From the NCBI GenBank assembly GCA_902491215.1, contig CABUGV010000026.1, positions 1 through 49,342 on the forward strand: a stretch of DNA of 49,342 bases. Direction: 5' to 3'. The notes under the pieces were generated by a model. It was not told the DNA's origin, did not search any database, and was given only the letters and a program-made list of their open reading frames with translations. This stretch comes from 43-108 sp001915545. Its GTDB lineage: Bacteria > Bacteroidota > Bacteroidia > Bacteroidales > Bacteroidaceae. The position numbers were made by a program, and so were the translations under genes. Within the stretch, counting starts at the first letter, position 1, and each line of letters opens with the position of its first letter. Shown here piece by piece: positions 1-9,082 of this stretch.

Positions 1-81
1 AATCGCCAGGATAAGGAAGAAAATCAACGCCAGACCGAGGGAAAAACTCAATTTCTTGACACCGGCTGAGGTCTTTTTCAA
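1..81 (-). CDS. Possible 5' end of a leftward membrane/secreted protein (partial)
   Basis: Reading leftward, a frame open to the window edge starts at a TTG codon (81-79) and encodes a basic N-terminus (MKKTSAGVKKLSF) followed by a long hydrophobic stretch (LGLALIFFLILAI). This looks like a signal peptide or first membrane helix. The frame remains open upstream to about position 170 but has no ATG. An ATG in another frame (164-162) runs into a stop after 27 codons, so a frameshift is also possible. Only about 27 codons are visible, and I cannot assign a family. Confidence 0.22.
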   Translation of the reverse strand, partial: MKKTSAGVKKLSFSLGLALIFFLILAI

Positions 82-169
82 AAAGATTTCGTAATGTTGC
101 ACTTGCTGGTTGACTCTGCCTTTTCTGATCCGTTGACCAATTTGCGGATATGTGTTTGCATATGTTCTT

Positions 170-177
170 TAATTTTG
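170..177 (+). promoter_or_regulatory. Candidate -7 box (TAATTTTG)
   Basis: This matches the Bacteroidota -7 consensus TAnnTTTG and lies about 130 bases before the first S41 gene. No TTG stands at the expected 19-20 base spacing upstream, so support is weak. Confidence 0.3.
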
Positions 178-308
178 CGAATATTGTATATAGGTTGTGC
201 ATGACTTGATTGTAAATTAATAGTTTAAGCTCTTCTAATTTACTAAAGATCAACGATATGTACAATCTTTATTCTTAATTCTTTTATAGTCTTATTCCAC
301 CAACGGAT

Positions 309-1577
309 ATGAAAAGTAAATTTATAATATATTGTTTACTGCTCTTATCTTGGAGCTGTAAATCCTTCGGACAAAAATTAAGTCCGGTCCAGCAAACGGC
401 CGATTTTGATACTTTATGTTCGAATTTGGAATATGTGCATCCAGATCTTTTTCTCTATCAGTCAAAAGAAGAGTATGAAATTAATAAAGCAACGATTAAG
501 GCATCCCTGACTGATTCAATCAGCATATCGGATTTTTACCTGAAAATAGCACCTTTTGTGGCTGATATAAAGGATGGCCACAGCATGATGTTGCCCCCTG
601 TTACCAATGACCTCATTGCTTATGCAAAGAAAGATGGCAATACCATGCCATTACGAATTAAAGCTACTGGAGACGTCTTTGTTGTAGATTATCCGATAAT
701 TGATAATTCTGAAATAAACGAAGGAGATACGATTCTCAGCATCAACGGCATCAGGTCAAAAGATATACTTGAACGGATGTATGGCCTTTGGGGGGCAGAG
801 AAAGATAATGGAATAAAAGAAGGCAGCGTAAACGCCTATTGGTCTCCGTTGTTATGGTATATGTACAAATGGAGCAAGTCGTATGTTTTTTCTGTAAAGC
901 ATGGTGATATAATTAAAGAGATACGTTTGAAAGGAGTACCCCAAAGCGTGGCTTTAAAAGTCATAAAGGAAAGGCAATCTCAAATCAAGCCTGAAAGTTT
1001 CACTTGCACGTTTTCTTCTGATAATACAAAAGCAATCCTTACTTTTCGCAATGTATATCAGGAAACGGAGTTGAAAGTGTTCTGTGATTCCGTTTTTAAG
1101 GAAATTAATGACAGAAAAATCTCAGATGTAATAATTGATATGCGAGATAATACTGGAGGCTCCAGTCAATGCGTAGAAAAGCTGTTGTCTTATTTTCCAC
1201 ATCCGAATTATTCGCTGTATTCAAAAAGTTTGATTAAAGTCAGTCAATGTTCCAAGGCATATAATAAGAACAAACATCCGGAGATATACACTCAAATCTG
1301 CAATTTACCAGATGGAGAACTTTTTGAAATAAAAGAAACACCAATCAAAAGCAATAAGAAAAATTCAAACCTATATCACGGAAAGACAACCATCCTTGTA
1401 AATGACAAGACCTATTCTGGAGCTTCTACCTTTGCACACAAGATGCAAGGTTTAGGTATTGCAAGAGTTGAAGGGGAAACAGGTTGCCCTAATGTATATT
1501 TCGGCAATTTTCTTCACTTCACATTGCCCAATTCGAAGATTGATTATTTTATTACTTTTGCTAAGTTTTATGAATAA
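309..1577 (+). CDS. S41 family peptidase (C-terminal-processing-protease-like), exported
   Basis: The 422-residue product starts with a signal peptide (MKSKFIIYCLLLLSWSC), so it should act in the periplasm or at the surface. The N-terminal part (about residues 30-100) resembles the lead domain of Bacteroidota S41 proteins, including the phrase IKDGHSMMLPP. A PDZ-like piece (INEGDTILSINGI) follows near residues 136-150. The S41 core has VIIDMRDNTGGSS around 275-287 and the region that normally carries the nucleophile, TYSGASTFA, around 368-376. Bacteroidota S41 enzymes cleave C-terminal peptides of unknown natural substrates. The start at 309 places the signal peptide correctly. Its stop lies 13 bases before the start of the next gene, so the two are probably co-transcribed. 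The family is clear but the substrate is not. Confidence 0.85.
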   Translation: MKSKFIIYCLLLLSWSCKSFGQKLSPVQQTADFDTLCSNLEYVHPDLFLYQSKEEYEINKATIKASLTDSISISDFYLKIAPFVADIKDGHSMMLPPVTNDLIAYAKKDGNTMPLRIKATGDVFVVDYPIIDNSEINEGDTILSINGIRSKDILERMYGLWGAEKDNGIKEGSVNAYWSPLLWYMYKWSKSYVFSVKHGDIIKEIRLKGVPQSVALKVIKERQSQIKPESFTCTFSSDNTKAILTFRNVYQETELKVFCDSVFKEINDRKISDVIIDMRDNTGGSSQCVEKLLSYFPHPNYSLYSKSLIKVSQCSKAYNKNKHPEIYTQICNLPDGELFEIKETPIKSNKKNSNLYHGKTTILVNDKTYSGASTFAHKMQGLGIARVEGETGCPNVYFGNFLHFTLPNSKIDYFITFAKFYE

Positions 1578-1590
1578 AACTGTATACGCC

Positions 1591-2982
1591 ATGAAAAAAA
1601 CACTTTTATACATTTTGTCTTCTCTTATTTGCAACACAGCCATATCGCAAAACATAATGAATGTTGAACAACATTCATTTAAGTCAACAACTTATAAGGA
1701 AAAACGTTCATTCAGGATAGCTGTACCTGCGTCTGCTTATCCTAATGTAAAGTACAATATATTACTTGTTTTGGATGCAGATTATGCCTTTGATTTGATT
1801 GCATCGACTGCAATTTATTTACAGACTTTTGAGTATATACCTCCAACAGCAGTTGTAGCAATTGACTATTCAACTCCTGGAAATCGGAACGATGTAGGAT
1901 ATGACCTATCCAACAATAGCCTCGATTCAAGCGGGGAACTATTTTACAACTATATTAATACAGATTTGGAGAGGGAACTAAATAAAATCCTTCCTACATC
2001 CGGTTTCTATACATTAGTTGGACATTCATATACAGCAAGTTATCTTAACTACTATATTGATGCTGGAAATGTTTATATAAAATCATATATTCTATTTTCA
2101 CCTGAAGAGATGGAACAGCTTCCCCGTTTTGAGAATAACTACAAGACAAATGTCCCGAGTATCCGTATAATCACTGCAATGGATGATACTGATGCAAGAA
2201 AATCTTTTGGACAGAATTTGTATAAGACCTTTCAAGAAAAACATTATGACGTAAAGCTTAAAAATATCAAAGCAGATCATATGTCCGTAATTCCTGCTGG
2301 CATAATGGACGCTCTAACTGGGCTGTATGACGAATATTATAATATAGACAGCATATATAATATCATAGAACATGCGGATACCTCACTTTGGGAGATTTTT
2401 TTAAACATAAATGAAAGTAATAAATATCGTTATAATCAGGAACTCCCAATTTCTGGTTCATACATTTCGGCCTTCTTGTGGACAGCAATTCAAAGGGATG
2501 AAAAAGAATCTGTCAATAAATTCCGCATCTATTATGATAATGCTCTGATGAATGAAGAGTCTGACCCAAATGCATTGGGTGTTATGGGAGATCTGATGAA
2601 TAAACTTGGACTATTGGAAGAGGCAGATTATTACTTGAACCGATGTTTGGCCAGATATAAGAAGTTGAAACAGGAGCATGAAACTCTATACTGGAGAAGA
2701 GTATATGCATTGAATGTTTTGCCCAAACTTGGACAATGCAAAAAGGCTTGGAAACTTCTGGAAGAAGGAAAAAAGATATATCCTGATGATAAGGCCATAT
2801 TCTCCTATTATCAGGGTGTACTATCAATAGAAAATAATTATCTCATAAAACAAGGTATCGAGCAAATGAAATTTGCTGTCAGTAATCCTGTTATTCTGAA
2901 AAATAATTTTGTTGATCCAGAAAAAGCTGAAGAACTACTGAAAAAAGGAATATCGATGCTGAAAGATTTGAAAGAAAATTAA
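1591..2982 (+). CDS. Alpha/beta hydrolase (esterase family) with C-terminal TPR-like region, exported
   Basis: I chose the ATG at 1591, which gives a 463-residue protein with a clean signal peptide (MKKTLLYILSSLICNTAISQ). The longer frame from 1459 would overlap the S41 gene; an in-frame ATG at 1570 is also possible. Residues about 25-270 fit the putative-esterase alpha/beta hydrolase fold, with the nucleophile elbow GHSYTA and Ser near residue 146. Residues about 320-460 contain helical, TPR-like text (GLLEEADYYLNRCLARYKKL, LGQCKKAWKLLEEGKKIYP). This esterase-plus-TPR layout recurs in exported Bacteroidota proteins of unknown substrate. The ATG context is nearly the same as that of the HExxH gene at 5893. 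Family confidence is good; the function is not established. Confidence 0.8.
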   Translation: MKKTLLYILSSLICNTAISQNIMNVEQHSFKSTTYKEKRSFRIAVPASAYPNVKYNILLVLDADYAFDLIASTAIYLQTFEYIPPTAVVAIDYSTPGNRNDVGYDLSNNSLDSSGELFYNYINTDLERELNKILPTSGFYTLVGHSYTASYLNYYIDAGNVYIKSYILFSPEEMEQLPRFENNYKTNVPSIRIITAMDDTDARKSFGQNLYKTFQEKHYDVKLKNIKADHMSVIPAGIMDALTGLYDEYYNIDSIYNIIEHADTSLWEIFLNINESNKYRYNQELPISGSYISAFLWTAIQRDEKESVNKFRIYYDNALMNEESDPNALGVMGDLMNKLGLLEEADYYLNRCLARYKKLKQEHETLYWRRVYALNVLPKLGQCKKAWKLLEEGKKIYPDDKAIFSYYQGVLSIENNYLIKQGIEQMKFAVSNPVILKNNFVDPEKAEELLKKGISMLKDLKEN

Positions 2983-3116
2983 GACTATATGAAAGAAAAT
3001 GAGTTTTATATTTCCATAATCAGAAACAGTATACGAGTGATTATATATGAGAAAAAATATATTTGAAAGGCGTAAAAAGAAAGTTCGATAAATTCATAAA
3101 AATCCTGATTTTATCA

Positions 3117-3124
3117 TATTTTTG
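3117..3124 (+). promoter_or_regulatory. Candidate -7 box (TATTTTTG) before second S41 gene
   Basis: An exact TAnnTTTG match in the 246-base gap after the esterase gene, about 105 bases before the ATG at 3229. A second match (TATATTTG) lies at 3058-3065. Neither has a TTG at the ideal spacing. Confidence 0.4.
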
Positions 3125-3228
3125 CAAGCTAAAGATAGCCTAAAATTTTATATCAATAAAATGGCGATTTAAACTTTATATTAACACATATAAAACAATT
3201 ATTGTGATACTTATAAACTAAAAAATCT

Positions 3229-4926
3229 ATGAAACTGCACTACATTATATTTCAAATAATTCTCATTATTGCAGGGCTGACATTTTATAGCTGTGGTGTA
3301 GAAACAGAATCACTTTCTACAAAGCGAGCACACACCGAACTAAAACTACCTGAAAATCCCGACAGTCTACAAATCAATTCTATTGTTCAGGTCTCACGAA
3401 TTTGGGGATTTGCAAAGTATCACCACCCTGCTTTCGCTTCTCGTTCGATGAATGCCGATGCGGAATATTTCTACTTATTAAATGATGTCCTTCAAGCACC
3501 TGACTCCATGAGAAATAGCATTTGCTTAAAATGGATATCAGGACTTGGCTCTTATAGAATACGTGATAAAGAAGACGACGGGAACATAGAAACTTTCAAT
3601 GACTTCAGATGGATTTCAGATTCTTTGTCATTAGGAAAAGCACTGAGTGAAAGCCTTATTAGGCTCAGAGATGCTGACCCAGAAAATAATCAATACGTAA
3701 AACAGACAACTGTCAATGTTTCGTATATTGAAACACAATATTCAGACATACCACAAGATGACGTGGCATACCGCCTTCTCGGTGTTGCCAAATTCTGGAA
3801 TGCAATTGACAGCTATTCACCCAACCGTAATCTTACAGACCGTGCGTGGGACGATGTACTTGCGGAATATATAGCATTGGCATTTGACCGTTCTGTTAGC
3901 TTCCCTTCTCTGTATTCCAGAATGGTTTCCGAATTGTGCGACACACATGTCAATTCATGGTATATCCCAATCTTCGGAGGACGTTTTATCCCTCTGATGT
4001 GCAAATTTGCGGAAAATCGGTTATTTGTGACAGATACATGTTCTCTTGTGGCCAATAATCTTAAGATTGGTGATGAAATTATTCTAATTGACTCAGTCAG
4101 TCCAATTAAGCGTCTGATTGAGCTTGCATCATATATACCTCATTCCAACCGGAGTTCCCTTCTAAGGGACGGTTCCTTTGCCACTCTGTTGACAGCAAAA
4201 GATGAGGTCCAAATCAAGTATGCACGAGAAGGTAAAACTTATACTACCATGATTCCGTCGGTTGAAGGGGACAAGTTTGTCAACTGGAGGTATTCATTAG
4301 AAAATGCTCAATCAAAACCAAAATTTAAAGAAGTTGCAAACGTTATTGGAAGTATAAATATTGGTAGCCTTACTTGCAAAGATGAACAAGATTTAGAGAA
4401 ATTTCTGGCATCCTATGATAAACTTATTATAGATTTACGTGCATATCCGGCAGAATACGATGTGCTTCACAAACTATTGCCAACCTTTTTCTTTTCCCAA
4501 AGCAGAGAAGCTGTAGAAGTATTATTACCACAAGCTCACCATCCAGGTGGTTTCATCCGATCTACGATATTGACAAGAAAGACATCTGATTCGGATAAGC
4601 TCTATAAAGGCAAAGTGGTTTTATTAGTAAATGCAAGTTCGCAATCTATGTCTGAATACTTTACAATGTTCTTGCAGACCATACCAGGCTCCATTACTAT
4701 AGGAAGCCAAACAGCAGGTGCAGATGGTGACGTGACACGTATACAACTACCTTATGCGTCATTCAACATTACAGGTGCAGGAATATGCTATCCAGACGGA
4801 ACAAATGCTCAGCGTAATGGAGTGAAGATCGACATTGTAGTAGAACCTTCTGTTAAAGGTACAATGCGCGGTGTAGACGAGCAGTTGCAGGCTGCAATAG
4901 ACTATCTACAAGGAGAACACAGATAA
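3229..4926 (+). CDS. S41 family peptidase, probable lipoprotein
   Basis: A 565-residue exported protein. The N-terminus is hydrophobic and ends in Cys (LTFYSCGVETES), which suggests a lipoprotein although the lipobox is not canonical. A long N-terminal region follows, including SRIWGFAKYHHPAF, seen in large Bacteroidota S41 proteins. A PDZ-like segment lies near residue 280 (IGDEIILIDS). The S41 core has KLIIDLRAYPAE near 400 and the presumed nucleophile motif ASSQSMSEYF around 470-480. After it comes SQTAGADGDVTRI where Ser/Lys-type C-terminal proteases would carry a lysine; none is present, so the dyad may differ. The C-terminus (NAQRNGVKIDIVVEP) is typical of the family. It is only distantly similar to the S41 gene at 309, so not a recent duplicate. 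Confidence 0.85.
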   Translation: MKLHYIIFQIILIIAGLTFYSCGVETESLSTKRAHTELKLPENPDSLQINSIVQVSRIWGFAKYHHPAFASRSMNADAEYFYLLNDVLQAPDSMRNSICLKWISGLGSYRIRDKEDDGNIETFNDFRWISDSLSLGKALSESLIRLRDADPENNQYVKQTTVNVSYIETQYSDIPQDDVAYRLLGVAKFWNAIDSYSPNRNLTDRAWDDVLAEYIALAFDRSVSFPSLYSRMVSELCDTHVNSWYIPIFGGRFIPLMCKFAENRLFVTDTCSLVANNLKIGDEIILIDSVSPIKRLIELASYIPHSNRSSLLRDGSFATLLTAKDEVQIKYAREGKTYTTMIPSVEGDKFVNWRYSLENAQSKPKFKEVANVIGSINIGSLTCKDEQDLEKFLASYDKLIIDLRAYPAEYDVLHKLLPTFFFSQSREAVEVLLPQAHHPGGFIRSTILTRKTSDSDKLYKGKVVLLVNASSQSMSEYFTMFLQTIPGSITIGSQTAGADGDVTRIQLPYASFNITGAGICYPDGTNAQRNGVKIDIVVEPSVKGTMRGVDEQLQAAIDYLQGEHR

Positions 4927-4956
4927 ATTCAGAAATTGAAAGCATTCGGTTAACAA

Positions 4957-5721
4957 ATGAATCAACCATTATCATATTTTAGTTTTATATTGTGCCTTGT
5001 TATCGCCACAATCTGCTTCGTTGGCGCTGTCAATTTGGCCTACAGAAAGAGCGACAGATTACGTGATATGGTGCAGTTTGTTGTTTCTCCCAAAGATAAT
5101 TTGGTACTGGATTTTAAGATCTCCAGTATCATAAAAACTGCCATTTGGTTTATATTGATTCATGTATCCATTACCATTGTTTATCATTTTGCGGATTTGA
5201 TATTTTATTCAGAGAGTGCAGAAACAAGTATTGGCGATTCCGTACAGACATTGCCACTATGGGTTGTCCTTATATTACCACCTATACTGGAAGAAACGGC
5301 ATTCCGTATGCCTCTGAAACGCAAGAGACTTTACATTACATTATCAAGTGCAGCGATAATGTTCTTTATATCGGCCATAATATTTTCTTCCAAGGTTTAC
5401 AGTGTTACATGGGAAAGGCTTCTTTCATGCGCGATTGTTGCATTGATCGCATGGTTTTGGGGATATAAATGGGTCTCTAAAATCAAATTCAAAACATGGT
5501 TATGGATTTTAGTACTGTCCTTCTCCATACTGCATATCATCAATTATGACCTCAGCGCAATGGACGTAGGCGAATGGATTCGGGTAGTCCTAAAAGAGGC
5601 TGTTAAAATACCGAGTGCTCTGATGTTCAGCTATATAAGAATAAAACATGGTTTTAGCACATCTGTCACAGTTCATTTTACAATTAACGCTTCCGCATAT
5701 CTGTTAGGCTCATTGGCATGA
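4957..5721 (+). CDS. CPBP family intramembrane metalloprotease
   Basis: The 254-residue protein is mostly membrane helices. Motif 1 of the CPBP (Abi/Rce1-like) family is present as EETAFR at about residues 112-117, in the helix after LPLWVVLILPPIL. The following helices (WERLLSCAIVALIAWFWGYKW, LSFSILHIINYDL, FSTSVTVHFTINASAYLLG) carry the expected later FxxxH-like (SILHI) and His/Asn (HFTINA) elements. CPBP proteins include prenyl-protein proteases and bacteriocin self-immunity proteins. It starts 30 bases after the preceding S41 gene and is probably in the same operon. Confidence in the family is good; the substrate is unknown. Confidence 0.8.
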   Translation: MNQPLSYFSFILCLVIATICFVGAVNLAYRKSDRLRDMVQFVVSPKDNLVLDFKISSIIKTAIWFILIHVSITIVYHFADLIFYSESAETSIGDSVQTLPLWVVLILPPILEETAFRMPLKRKRLYITLSSAAIMFFISAIIFSSKVYSVTWERLLSCAIVALIAWFWGYKWVSKIKFKTWLWILVLSFSILHIINYDLSAMDVGEWIRVVLKEAVKIPSALMFSYIRIKHGFSTSVTVHFTINASAYLLGSLA

Positions 5722-5856
5722 AGAACTATAATTCATCTAACAGCAGTTTAAGCATGCAAACATACCAATGCAATAAAATGAATAATCAAAGAAAAATTTG
5801 ATGGATTTATTCTGAAGATTCTCAGGTAATCATAAATCGAGCATGTATTATAATGT

Positions 5857-5864
5857 TATCTTTG
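5857..5864 (+). promoter_or_regulatory. -7 box (TATCTTTG) of the HExxH gene
   Basis: An exact TAnnTTTG match 28 bases before the ATG at 5893. The expected transcript would start near 5871, next to a second ATG at 5870, so the leader would be very short. No TTG is at the ideal -33 spacing. Confidence 0.5.
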
Positions 5865-5892
5865 TAAACATGAAAATCAAACTGTTTACGCC

Positions 5893-7005
5893 ATGAAAAA
5901 AATTATGATTTTGTTAGCCTTTTTCATTGCATGTTTTTTTACAAAGGCTCAGTCTGTAGTACCACAAGTAAATGAAAATGTGGAGCTGATGAGTATATTG
6001 TCACGAATAGCCGGATTTCCGGAATATCACATGGACATTGCTGGTCAATACATAAAGGATATGGACAACTATTTTAAGGACAATACCGACCATCCGGCTG
6101 TACAGTACATGAAAGGACTCAGAAACAAGTATGGCATTTCCTTCGATGCAGTCATGTCTATGGCTGTTCATCTGGACAACCAGAACGGAACTTTTTCGTT
6201 GATAGATGAAGATTCCACTACTTTGGAAAAAAGATGGAAGAATGTAGACAAGGATGAATTCTTATCTTACCTCAACAGCTTTTATAAAGATACAAAATTC
6301 CATGAGTTCTTCAATGCGCATAAAGGCCTCTATGAGAGAGGCATTAAAGCTTACGTAGACAGCGTAATAAATCATTTTGACGCAAACTGGTATTCAGACT
6401 TCTATGGCAATGAAGCCCAAGAAACCTTTTCTGTCATAATAGGATTCTGTAATGGTGGCGGAAACTATGGGGTAAACAGACAAATAAAAGGACAAAAGAA
6501 AGAAGTCTTCGCAATTGTAGGCTATTATGTGGATAAGGAAGATACGCCTATGTACAGCAAAGAATATCTGCCTACTCTTATACACGAATTCAACCACTCA
6601 TTCATCAACTATTTTCTCGATGAAAACAAATGCCCTGAACATGTAAAAGAACTTGAACCTGCGGCATCAGACTTGTTTAAGTCGGCACAATGGAGCATGT
6701 CAAAGCAGGCATACAATAGTTGGAAGACAATGATTAATGAATCACTTGTTCGCGCATCTGTTATCTGCTATATGTTGGACAAAGAATACAAGCCGGAAGA
6801 AATAAAAAATGAACTGTTGGATCAGGTACAACGAAATTTCCGATGGATGCCCGAACTTGTTTGCCTCTTGAGAAAATACGAAAAGAAGCAATCAAAATAT
6901 GATAATTTTGAGAATTTCTATCCAAACATAATAGACTTCTTCAAAGAATATGCAAAAAAAGAGAACAAAAGATTTGATATGATAAAAGCAAAAGGAGAGT
7001 CTTAA
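5893..7005 (+). CDS. DUF4932-type secreted putative zinc metallopeptidase
   Basis: A 370-residue protein with a signal peptide (MKKIMILLAFFIACFFTKAQS). A zincin signature HEFNH occurs at residues 231-235 within LIHEFNHSFINYF. The downstream acidic residues around KELEPAASDLF are candidates for the third zinc ligand. The overall pattern (GGNYG... about 30 residues before HExxH) matches what I know of DUF4932 proteins in Bacteroidota; this is from memory, not a search. It likely acts on peptides or protein outside the inner membrane. It has its own -7 box, and its start region nearly repeats that of the esterase gene at 1591. Confidence 0.75.
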   Translation: MKKIMILLAFFIACFFTKAQSVVPQVNENVELMSILSRIAGFPEYHMDIAGQYIKDMDNYFKDNTDHPAVQYMKGLRNKYGISFDAVMSMAVHLDNQNGTFSLIDEDSTTLEKRWKNVDKDEFLSYLNSFYKDTKFHEFFNAHKGLYERGIKAYVDSVINHFDANWYSDFYGNEAQETFSVIIGFCNGGGNYGVNRQIKGQKKEVFAIVGYYVDKEDTPMYSKEYLPTLIHEFNHSFINYFLDENKCPEHVKELEPAASDLFKSAQWSMSKQAYNSWKTMINESLVRASVICYMLDKEYKPEEIKNELLDQVQRNFRWMPELVCLLRKYEKKQSKYDNFENFYPNIIDFFKEYAKKENKRFDMIKAKGES

Positions 7006-7107
7006 CACTACTAAATACACTTTAAAATGCAGTATAAACTCCAACCAGTGTTGATCTCAAACTCTTTAATGTTGATAATCAGAAGTTTCACGTAAAATAT
7101 TGTATAT

Positions 7108-8466
7108 ATGATTAATAGAATAATATTAATTGCCTGTCTATTTGTTTCAATGAACATGCAAGCTCAAAATGCAGATAAACGAATAGGCTCATTAATCAAT
7201 GAAAGCAACTGGTTTGAGTTGGAGGAAGAGGTGAAGATCGTTCCTACAGACTTGATTTCACCATTCATACTCGAGTTGGCTACTGCGATGACGCATCATT
7301 ATTTCAACCGACCTGATTCTGCGTGTGCCGTAATCTCTGACTTGCTGAGCAATTATCAGCAAGAGTTGGGAGGACAAACGATGAATATGGTCATTCTGTT
7401 GAGCATCAATTTGGCAAGAACTGGTCAATACAACGAGGCGGCAGGGATAATGCAGGATTTATGCGACCAAATGTCTTCCTTGGGTATGGACAGCACGCAG
7501 ATAGCTCCATACCGTGCTCAGGTACAACAATATCGAACTTTGGCGACATGCAGCAATCTCTATCAACCTCTACATAAAGCTGGAGAATATCGTATTCCAA
7601 TGATTATCGGAGATAAAAACGGTCAACACTCCATTGAAATGGATGGAAGCATCAATGGAAAAGAAGGGCGTTTTCTGTTCGATACAGGGGCTGGTTTGAA
7701 CATGATAACTCCCAAATTAGCAAAGGAATATGGATTGCGCTCTTTGTATAATGACATCACAGTTGCAGGAGTTGGAGGAATGAAACAGGGCGGATATGCT
7801 ATTGCAGACACTTTGCGTATCGGCGGAATGATTTGGGTAAATGTACCTTTTGTCGTAATTGACACCCATACAGGGCATGAAGAAGCTGATAAGTATAATG
7901 AAAAATTTCAGCTTCCTCCTGTCATCGGACTTCCTATTATGCTACGTATGCAAGAAATACAATTGGATTTCGCCAATCATGAAATCATTGTGCCAGCAAC
8001 GCCTACCCCAGCCCTGCTTGACGGAAGCAACCTGCTCCGCACAGAATACGAAGGATTACAACTAAAAACGTTTGACGAAGCAAAACATCCGTTATTCTTC
8101 CATTTTGATACAGGTTCCTACTATACATATATGCAGCCAGCCTGGTATTCACGCCATCAAAAAGAAGTTGAAACGGCCGGTGTACCTGATTCGCTCCGCA
8201 TGGCAGGTATAGGCGGTGTGACTATTACACGTACCTACAGATTGCCTCAAATGAATATCAGTGTAGGAAGCGGAACAACTACAATTGATTCTATCAACGT
8301 AAACACCGGCATTGATTTGCATACAGGACAACTAAAGACAACAGCTTTTTCCGATGGTACAGAAGACGGTGTCCTCGGTCTAAACGTACTGGAAAAGTTC
8401 TCCAAGGTGATCATCAATCTGAAAGATATGTACATGGAGGCTATTCCATATTCTGATAGACAATGA
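7108..8466 (+). CDS. Retropepsin-like aspartic protease with two DTG lobes, secreted
   Basis: A 452-residue protein with a signal peptide ending near QAQ (residues 18-20). Residues about 25-140 are a helical, TPR-like region (TGQYNEAAGIMQDLCDQM). Two aspartic-protease half-sites follow. The first is FLFDTGAGLNMITPKLA with Asp near 192, and the second is FHFDTGSYYTYM with Asp near 334. Each is followed by a hydrophobic G-rich flap or psi-loop segment (GVGGMKQGG, GIGGVTITR; VIGLPIM, GVLGLNVLEKF). Both halves lie on one chain, so it may fold like a pepsin instead of dimerising as retropepsins do. It belongs to the exported peptidase-rich run. Specificity is unknown. Confidence 0.82.
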   Translation: MINRIILIACLFVSMNMQAQNADKRIGSLINESNWFELEEEVKIVPTDLISPFILELATAMTHHYFNRPDSACAVISDLLSNYQQELGGQTMNMVILLSINLARTGQYNEAAGIMQDLCDQMSSLGMDSTQIAPYRAQVQQYRTLATCSNLYQPLHKAGEYRIPMIIGDKNGQHSIEMDGSINGKEGRFLFDTGAGLNMITPKLAKEYGLRSLYNDITVAGVGGMKQGGYAIADTLRIGGMIWVNVPFVVIDTHTGHEEADKYNEKFQLPPVIGLPIMLRMQEIQLDFANHEIIVPATPTPALLDGSNLLRTEYEGLQLKTFDEAKHPLFFHFDTGSYYTYMQPAWYSRHQKEVETAGVPDSLRMAGIGGVTITRTYRLPQMNISVGSGTTTIDSINVNTGIDLHTGQLKTTAFSDGTEDGVLGLNVLEKFSKVIINLKDMYMEAIPYSDRQ

Positions 8467-8680
8467 TGAACGACATTATTTGTTGTCACACGTCTTTAGT
8501 GAGAATCAGGCAACCCGGATGGTGCATGATTTTATTATAGTATTATTACTATGAAATTAATAAACGATACACATGGCTTATAAGAAACAAAAAAAGCTGC
8601 ACAAACGTTTGACTTTACTATTGATCAAGAGAAATGCGCAACATAACAGGTAGTCACATTACTTAACAAGGGAACAGAAT

Positions 8681-9059
8681 ATGAAACTGAGAAATAAACG
8701 CTTCTGGATATTCGAAGGAACGATTATGTCTACTGTTCTTATTTTTGGCATAATTTATTTTTCATGCGGCTTTAGTGAACTCATTGGCGCATCTATATAT
8801 GGCGTTTTTTTCATTTACTCATCTTATTGCAGGAACGGCTACGTGGATTGTCTGCAAAATTGATTATTGGGCAAATCTCGCGATATGGCAGATTGTATTT
8901 TCTTCTGCTTTCTCCTTGCTGTTGGTTTTGCTGCTGATGCAAGGTAAATACGATTTGCTTTCCATAATTTCATTGCTGGGCATCAATTTGCTTTCACTTC
9001 TCATTTGTCCAATATACTGCGCTATTTATGCCACAATCATTAAGAAGTATAACATATAG
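8681..9059 (+). pseudogene. Small integral membrane protein gene split by a +1 frameshift at a T7 run
   Basis: Two overlapping frames make one sensible protein. The first (8681-8863) supplies a basic start and one helix (MKLRNKRFWIFEGTIMSTV, GIIYFSCGFSE). The second (read from 8775, ending 9059) supplies HLIAGTATWIVCK and two further helices (IWQIVFSSAFSLLLVLLLMQ, IISLLGINLLSLLICPIYCA). The frames cross at a run of seven T at 8805-8811. Removing one T gives a continuous 125-residue protein with about four membrane helices. It may be a sequencing error, a true inactivation or a phase-variable tract. I do not recognise a family. Confidence 0.6.
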
Positions 9060-9082
9060 AGTTAACCAAATACACTAATATT

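Noticed and set aside
1459..1590. N-terminal extension of the alpha/beta hydrolase
   Set aside because: It overlaps the S41 coding region, whereas a clean signal peptide starts at 1591.
8571..8650. Short basic peptides in the left-block gaps (for example a 26-codon frame near 8573)
   Set aside because: No Gly-Gly leader, no signal peptide and no promoter; frames of this size are expected by chance in A+T-rich gaps.
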